DNA of 5,696 bases, from the NCBI GenBank assembly GCA_029863105.1, contig JAOTWC010000109.1, forward strand, positions 1 to 5,696, given 5' to 3'. This document shows, piece after piece, positions 1 to 5,696 of this stretch. This stretch comes from Gemmatimonadota bacterium. Its GTDB lineage: Bacteria; Gemmatimonadota; Gemmatimonadetes; Palauibacterales; Palauibacteraceae. The notes beneath the pieces were generated by a model that had not been told where the DNA came from, searched no databases, and was given only the letters and a program-made list of their open reading frames with translations. The translations under genes and the position numbers were made by a program. Every line of letters starts with the position of its first letter. The stretch's first letter is position 1.

Positions 1-396
1 GGCACCCTATTGTGGCTGGGCCTGACCGCACTGCTTGGGGATCGGAGCCTGGATGCGGGGCAGCACCTGGATCGGGTGCTTGGATCGAACCCCGGGAGTA
101 TCCCGGCCACGTACCTGCGAGGGTTCGCAAGCTGGAAGAGCGGACGGCTGGCCGACGCCGAGCGCGCCTTCCGAAGGGCCCGGGAGTTGGCGGCTTCCGC
201 GGGCGGGGGCGAAGGCCTGCTCGAAGGAGATACGCGTACCGCGCGGCCCTTGTTCGCGGGGGCATTGAGCTGCCGCTGGCTGGAAGACCAATTGTCCTGG
301 CTCGAGCACCCCGCCGCTGGCGACGGGATGACCGCTGCCGAACGCTATGGACTCCTGGAGGCAGAAATCCGACGGGTGCGCGAGCGCCTTCCGTGA
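1..396 (+). CDS. TPR-repeat protein, C-terminal fragment (5' end outside window)
   Basis: The frame is open to the left edge and stops at TGA 394-396, so 131 residues of a longer protein are visible. A TTG at 10-12 could be read as a start, but no start is needed and none is convincing. Two tandem 34-residue tetratricopeptide-like units can be aligned: Gly7 with Gly41, Ala19 with Ala53, Leu23 with Phe57, with Pro31 closing the first unit and Ala60 in the expected small-residue position of the second. These are the conserved positions of the TPR helix-turn-helix, a scaffold for protein-protein contacts. After about residue 67 comes a Gly-rich turn, then a helical, Arg/Glu-rich tail ending in a charged segment; I recognise no domain there. 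No signal peptide or membrane segment is visible, but the N-terminus is missing. It converges on the LVIVD gene and so belongs to a different transcription unit. Its specific function cannot be told. Confidence 0.65.
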   Translation, partial: GTLLWLGLTALLGDRSLDAGQHLDRVLGSNPGSIPATYLRGFASWKSGRLADAERAFRRARELAASAGGGEGLLEGDTRTARPLFAGALSCRWLEDQLSWLEHPAAGDGMTAAERYGLLEAEIRRVRERLP

Positions 397-414
397 CGAT
401 CGCACATCCCCATA

Positions 415-434
415 GGTTCCTGGTCTAAGGAACC
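415..434. terminator. Possible bidirectional hairpin in the convergent gap
   Basis: A perfect 7-bp inverted repeat, GGTTCCT (415-421) and AGGAACC (428-434), flanks a 6-base loop. It lies 18 bases after the stop of the TPR gene and contains the TAG stop (425-427) of the opposing LVIVD gene in its loop. The position suits a shared terminator for two convergent genes. There is no run of T on either side, so it is not a classic intrinsic terminator, and a competing stem CTGGT/ACCAG uses some of the same bases. The hairpin is seen; its role is a guess. Confidence 0.3.
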
Positions 435-2452
435 AGCGCCTGGCCGTCCATACGCACGATCCACAGGCCGGAAGCGCCGTCCGATGCGTAGATCAGACCC
501 TTGTACGGCTGAGCGCCCCAGGTATCTGTGGCATTTGGGGAAGTTCCTGAACCATCTTCCGTCATGTAGGAAGCTAGTTCACGCCCCTGCCGGTACAAAT
601 CACCGCGCAACTCCCCCGACACGTCGACGACCCGCAGCCCGGCCTGGTAGTAGCCGATAAACAGCTTGTCGTCCTCCGCCCAGATGTTGTGGGCTCCGGC
701 CTCGGGGACGCGGTAGAACGCTACCTCGCGAGGCCGTTCGACGTCGCTGACGTCGATCGCGTGGACGTAGCCTCGCGGTCCGTTCGTACACTCCGCGCAA
801 CCAAAGATCTCATCGCTGGTAAACACGTAGTTGCCATAGCGAATCGCGTGATGGGTGTTGCCGTAGGCCTCGCCACTCAGTCGATAGCGGTACGCGAGCT
901 GGGACACGAACTGCGGTTCCGTCGGCGTTCCACCCTTGATCCCGCTGCCGACGTCGAGTACCACCACTCCATCATTCCAATAGCTGAGATAGGCGAGGCC
1001 GTCCTGAATCATGACGTCGTGCAGGAATCTATCGGAGTTTTCCAGCTGCCATCGACCGACCTCCACCGGCGCCTCGGGCTCGCTGATGTCAATGATGTGG
1101 AGCGCCCGGGTCCCGTAGTGGACGGCGTACACCAGGTCACCGACGATCCACGTGTTGTGAACGCCGCCGGTCAGCCCTTCGCTGTAGTGAGACAGTCGCT
1201 TCGGATGCGCCGGTTCGGAGATATCGAGGACGGTGATCCCGTTGCGTCGATTCGCAGCGTGCTCGCTCGTAACGATTGCGATCGTCCGGGCCGCGTTGAT
1301 CTTCACATCGTTCACACGACGCCCATCAAACGTAACCGAATCGACGATTGTCGGCGTCGAAGGATCCGTCACGTCCCACGCGTACATCAGGTTGCCGTCG
1401 TACGTACCGGTATACACGTAGTCACGGCCATCGAGGCCGGGAAACACCCACAAATCGGTCGTGGCCTGACCCTGCGGTGCCACGCCGTGCGCGATTCGCT
1501 GCATGCCCCTGCGCGGCGGTCGTGACGCGACCGAGAATTCCGTGTGTGCCCGCTTCGACCCGACCGTGGCGGTTATCCTGTAGCGTCCCGGTTCATTGGG
1601 GACGAACGCCGCCGTATGCGCACCCTCCGACTCGAACCACATGGCATCGAACGGCTGGCCGTCCAGGTTGGTCACCGACCAGGTCACAGGCGCATCAGAC
1701 ACGGCATCTCCGGCGTCATCCGCCACGCTCGCGGTGAACCGGACGACATCGCCCACCCGACCGGTCTTGGGCCCGGTCGCAAACCCGATGTCGACGACCG
1801 GGTTGGGCAGCACCGTCACATCTATCTGGCGCCGGGCGATTCCAGACTCGACCGACGCAACGGTGATTGTGGCATTTCCGGGCCGCAGGGCCTCCAGCAC
1901 GCCGCCAGGCCACACCTCGACGATTTCGCGATCCGACGACGTCCACTCGAGCTCCGCGCCTTCCAGCTGGCGTCCCGATGCCACCGAGCGCGCGTCGATG
2001 TCGTACCTAACCCCTGCGTAGTAACGTGGGGGCAGCGATGCGAGCTCGATATCCGTCGGGAGCGCCTGCGTGACGACGATGACCGCGCCGCCCCATGTAT
2101 CGGTGAAGCCGGTCGCACGGTCGTTCGGCAGCCGGACGCGAACGGCCACGTTGGTCCGACCAGGGGCGAATCCGACGACCACCCCGTTGTCCTTGTCATA
2201 GCCTGCTTCGGCGCCGCCGATGTAGACCCCCAGATACGCTTCGGGAACCGGAATTCCATTCGCATCCAGGGCCGTGAACGTCAGGGGAGCAGTCTGCCCG
2301 ACCGCCACGACGACCGTATCCGAACTGGCTACCACGGATGCGACACGCGCATCGGGGTTATCAGACGCTTCCTGGGCTCCGAGCTCGCTTCCCATCCCCA
2401 TCACACACGCGGCCAGCATCGCAATGCCGGCTTTCATCCGCACACTTTCCAT
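425..2452 (-). CDS. Exported protein with three Ig-like domains and an LVIVD beta-propeller
   Basis: The product is 675 residues from ATG 2452, chosen because GGAG (2459-2462) lies 6 bases upstream; an ATG five codons later (2437) with a weaker GGAAAG is the alternative. An N-terminal signal sequence covers residues 1-27 and ends in Gly-Ala-Gln, so it should cross the Sec machinery. Three beta-rich Ig-like segments follow: about 33-130, 133-216 (bacterial Ig-like group 2 style, with 'ASL' opening, 'W(T)SSD' and 'PGNATIT') and 217-310 (Ig/PKD-like, with 'GDVVRFTASV' and 'PGRYRITATV'). Residues 318-675 form a propeller of LVIVD-type repeats, seen as 'AWDVTDPSTP' (358-367), 'VLDISEPAHP' (408-417), 'IIDISEPEAP' (453-462), 'VVLDVGSG' (497-504), 'AIDVSDVERP' (565-574) and 'VVDVSGEL' (608-615). 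Four blades carry a His-Asn-like motif at H432, H478, H534/H535 and H588. No catalytic site, sorting tail or anchor is recognisable at the C-terminus. The role is probably extracellular or periplasmic binding, with ligand unknown. It follows the VOC gene after 82 bases on the same strand. Confidence 0.9.
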   Translation of the reverse strand: MESVRMKAGIAMLAACVMGMGSELGAQEASDNPDARVASVVASSDTVVVAVGQTAPLTFTALDANGIPVPEAYLGVYIGGAEAGYDKDNGVVVGFAPGRTNVAVRVRLPNDRATGFTDTWGGAVIVVTQALPTDIELASLPPRYYAGVRYDIDARSVASGRQLEGAELEWTSSDREIVEVWPGGVLEALRPGNATITVASVESGIARRQIDVTVLPNPVVDIGFATGPKTGRVGDVVRFTASVADDAGDAVSDAPVTWSVTNLDGQPFDAMWFESEGAHTAAFVPNEPGRYRITATVGSKRAHTEFSVASRPPRRGMQRIAHGVAPQGQATTDLWVFPGLDGRDYVYTGTYDGNLMYAWDVTDPSTPTIVDSVTFDGRRVNDVKINAARTIAIVTSEHAANRRNGITVLDISEPAHPKRLSHYSEGLTGGVHNTWIVGDLVYAVHYGTRALHIIDISEPEAPVEVGRWQLENSDRFLHDVMIQDGLAYLSYWNDGVVVLDVGSGIKGGTPTEPQFVSQLAYRYRLSGEAYGNTHHAIRYGNYVFTSDEIFGCAECTNGPRGYVHAIDVSDVERPREVAFYRVPEAGAHNIWAEDDKLFIGYYQAGLRVVDVSGELRGDLYRQGRELASYMTEDGSGTSPNATDTWGAQPYKGLIYASDGASGLWIVRMDGQALVP

Positions 2453-2458
2453 CCGAAG

Positions 2459-2462
2459 CTCC
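2459..2462 (-). promoter_or_regulatory. Ribosome binding site deciding the LVIVD gene start
   Basis: GGAG on the minus strand, 6 bases before ATG 2452. The longest possible frame would start at ATG 2557, but that start lies inside the 3' end of the VOC gene and its first 35 codons encode a polar, non-signal-like stretch that would bury the signal peptide. The ATG at 2452 puts the signal sequence at the N-terminus. Confidence 0.55.
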
Positions 2463-2495
2463 GGTCGATATTCGTGAGACTCCCTCGAGCAGGCG

Positions 2496-2513
2496 CTTTT
2501 CCCCGTCGAAAAG
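2496..2513. repeat. Small inverted repeat in the VOC-LVIVD gap
   Basis: CTTTTC (2496-2501) and GAAAAG (2508-2513) form a perfect 6-bp inverted repeat with a 6-base spacer. It sits within the 82-base gap (2453-2534) between the VOC stop and the LVIVD start. It could be a weak hairpin that lowers read-through or an operator half-site pair, or it may be chance. No good -35/-10 promoter pair is visible in the gap. Confidence 0.25.
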
Positions 2514-2534
2514 GCAGGTGAAGCACACCGTACG

Positions 2535-2915
2535 TCAGTCCGAATCCATCTCGGCAAAGATGATCAAGTTGCCGCCCGGTTCCCGCACGACGATTTCCGT
2601 CGATCCGTAAAACGTCTTCCGGCGCGGCCGCACGATGTCTGCGCCCTCGAGCGCCACCTCGACACCATCGATGTCATCGATTTCGATGAACATCAGATTC
2701 CCGCCCAGTGGCAGGTCCGCCAGCGCTGGGAGGTCTTCCACCACGCTCGCCAATGTCTGGTACATGATCTCGACGCCGTCCTTCTGAAAGCCGGCAAATG
2801 CCAGTCCCCGTTCGCCGGGGACCTCCATCGTGCGCTGAAAGCCAAGACGATCCTCCCAAAACGGCAATGCGGGCTCGATGCTCTCGACTGTCAGGACGGG
2901 AGTCAGTTTCTTCAT
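2535..2915 (-). CDS. VOC-superfamily (glyoxalase/bleomycin-resistance fold) protein
   Basis: The product is 126 residues from ATG 2915, the usual length for a single-unit VOC protein. It has two beta-alpha-beta-beta-beta modules: residues 1-53, opening 'KKLTPVLTV' and containing 'LPFWEDRLGF' (17-26) and 'DGVEIMYQ' (46-53), and residues 72-122, with 'LMFIEIDDID' (74-83) and closing 'REPGGNLIIFAE' (111-122). Glu49 and Glu122 occupy the places of the two metal-binding Glu residues of VOC enzymes, but the two first-strand ligand positions hold no His (Thr/Pro near 5-6, Phe76/Ile77). It may therefore be a metal-independent binding or resistance-type protein rather than a true glyoxalase I. The start is supported by GAGG 5 bases upstream and by the family's usual N-terminus. 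An in-frame GTG at 2996 behind a full AGGAGG would add 27 residues that look like a signal or leader. It lies downstream of secA on the same strand. The substrate is unknown. Confidence 0.88.
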   Translation of the reverse strand: MKKLTPVLTVESIEPALPFWEDRLGFQRTMEVPGERGLAFAGFQKDGVEIMYQTLASVVEDLPALADLPLGGNLMFIEIDDIDGVEVALEGADIVRPRRKTFYGSTEIVVREPGGNLIIFAEMDSD

Positions 2916-2920
2916 TTCGA

Positions 2921-2924
2921 CCTC
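2921..2924 (-). promoter_or_regulatory. Ribosome binding site for the ATG 2915 start of the VOC gene
   Basis: GAGG on the minus strand with a 5-base spacer to ATG 2915. It supports the short VOC form whose first residues match the normal family N-terminus. Confidence 0.5.
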
Positions 2925-3000
2925 GTGCCCGCGATGAACCGTTGTCATCGCCACGACCGAAAGCCACGTCGCCACGGCCAATACCGGAGCTCGCACACTG

Positions 3001-3006
3001 CCTCCT
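3001..3006 (-). promoter_or_regulatory. Consensus AGGAGG ahead of an alternative GTG start
   Basis: A full AGGAGG lies 4 bases before an in-frame GTG at 2996 and inside the short secA-VOC gap (2997-3036 if that GTG is used). It is the best Shine-Dalgarno match I noticed in the window. It would give a 153-residue VOC protein with an extra hydrophobic N-terminus (residues 3-20 mostly Ala, Val, Leu, Thr), or it could load ribosomes for a short leader reading into the VOC gene. Confidence 0.5.
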
Positions 3007-3036
3007 GGCGTTCAGTTTCGATAGCGCCGCATCCGC

Positions 3037-5696
<2,660 letters not shown>

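Noticed and set aside
10..12. TTG as the start of the TPR gene
   Set aside because: The frame is open to the left edge and the first TPR unit already begins at or before the edge, so this is an internal Leu codon.
7..405. Minus-strand open frame (132 codons) opposite the TPR fragment
   Set aside because: The product is Pro/Gly/Gln-rich with no domain, while the plus strand shows two aligned TPR units in register.
689..1525. Open frame of 278 codons on the plus strand opposite the propeller region
   Set aside because: It mirrors the codon structure of the LVIVD gene on the other strand, has no convincing ribosome site or domain, and is best read as a shadow frame.
1544..2521. Long open frame (325 codons) on the plus strand opposite the LVIVD gene
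   Set aside because: It lies wholly antisense to a gene with clear domains; its product is Arg/His/Asp-rich with no recognisable family. Long shadow frames are expected in GC-rich DNA.
2453..2557. N-terminal extension of the LVIVD gene to ATG 2557
   Set aside because: It would overlap the VOC gene by 23 bases and place 35 polar residues before an obvious signal peptide; ATG 2452 has a GGAG site.

Overview
This is a GC-rich window (about 60% G+C by eye) from a bacterial chromosome. It holds four protein genes and almost no intergenic DNA. Three genes run leftward on the minus strand in the order secA (5' part beyond the right edge), a small VOC/glyoxalase-fold protein, and an exported protein with Ig-like domains and an LVIVD beta-propeller. 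A fourth gene, the 3' end of a TPR-repeat protein, enters from the left edge on the plus strand and converges on the LVIVD gene with only a 28-base gap. I see no RNA genes, mobile elements, CRISPR arrays or long repeats.

The SecA sequence is the best clue to the organism. It carries a long insertion in its preprotein cross-linking domain and a 'GRGTDIKLG' helicase motif, both of which resemble SecA of the FCB group (Bacteroidota/Chlorobiota/Gemmatimonadota relatives) as I remember it. High G+C, an 'LGAQ' signal-peptide end and Ig-plus-LVIVD exported proteins fit Gemmatimonadota best. This is an inference from family knowledge, and Acidobacteriota or another high-GC lineage is possible.

Layout: 1-396 (+) is the C-terminal part of a TPR protein. 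397-424 is a short convergent gap with a hairpin that overlaps the next stop codon. 425-2452 (-) is the secreted LVIVD propeller protein. 2453-2534 is an 82-base gap with a small inverted repeat and a GGAG ribosome site. 2535-2915 (-) is the VOC protein, with a possible alternative GTG start at 2996. 3037-5696 (-) is SecA without its N-terminal segment.

Short gaps (40 bases or more from secA to VOC depending on start, 82 bases from VOC to LVIVD) and shared direction make co-transcription from secA possible, but no functional link is evident. SecA would be the motor that exports the LVIVD protein only in the general sense that it exports Sec substrates. I found no convincing new system. The points most worth checking are a four-cysteine insertion inside the second nucleotide-binding domain of SecA, the two competing starts of the VOC gene, and the recurring His-containing blade motif of the propeller protein.
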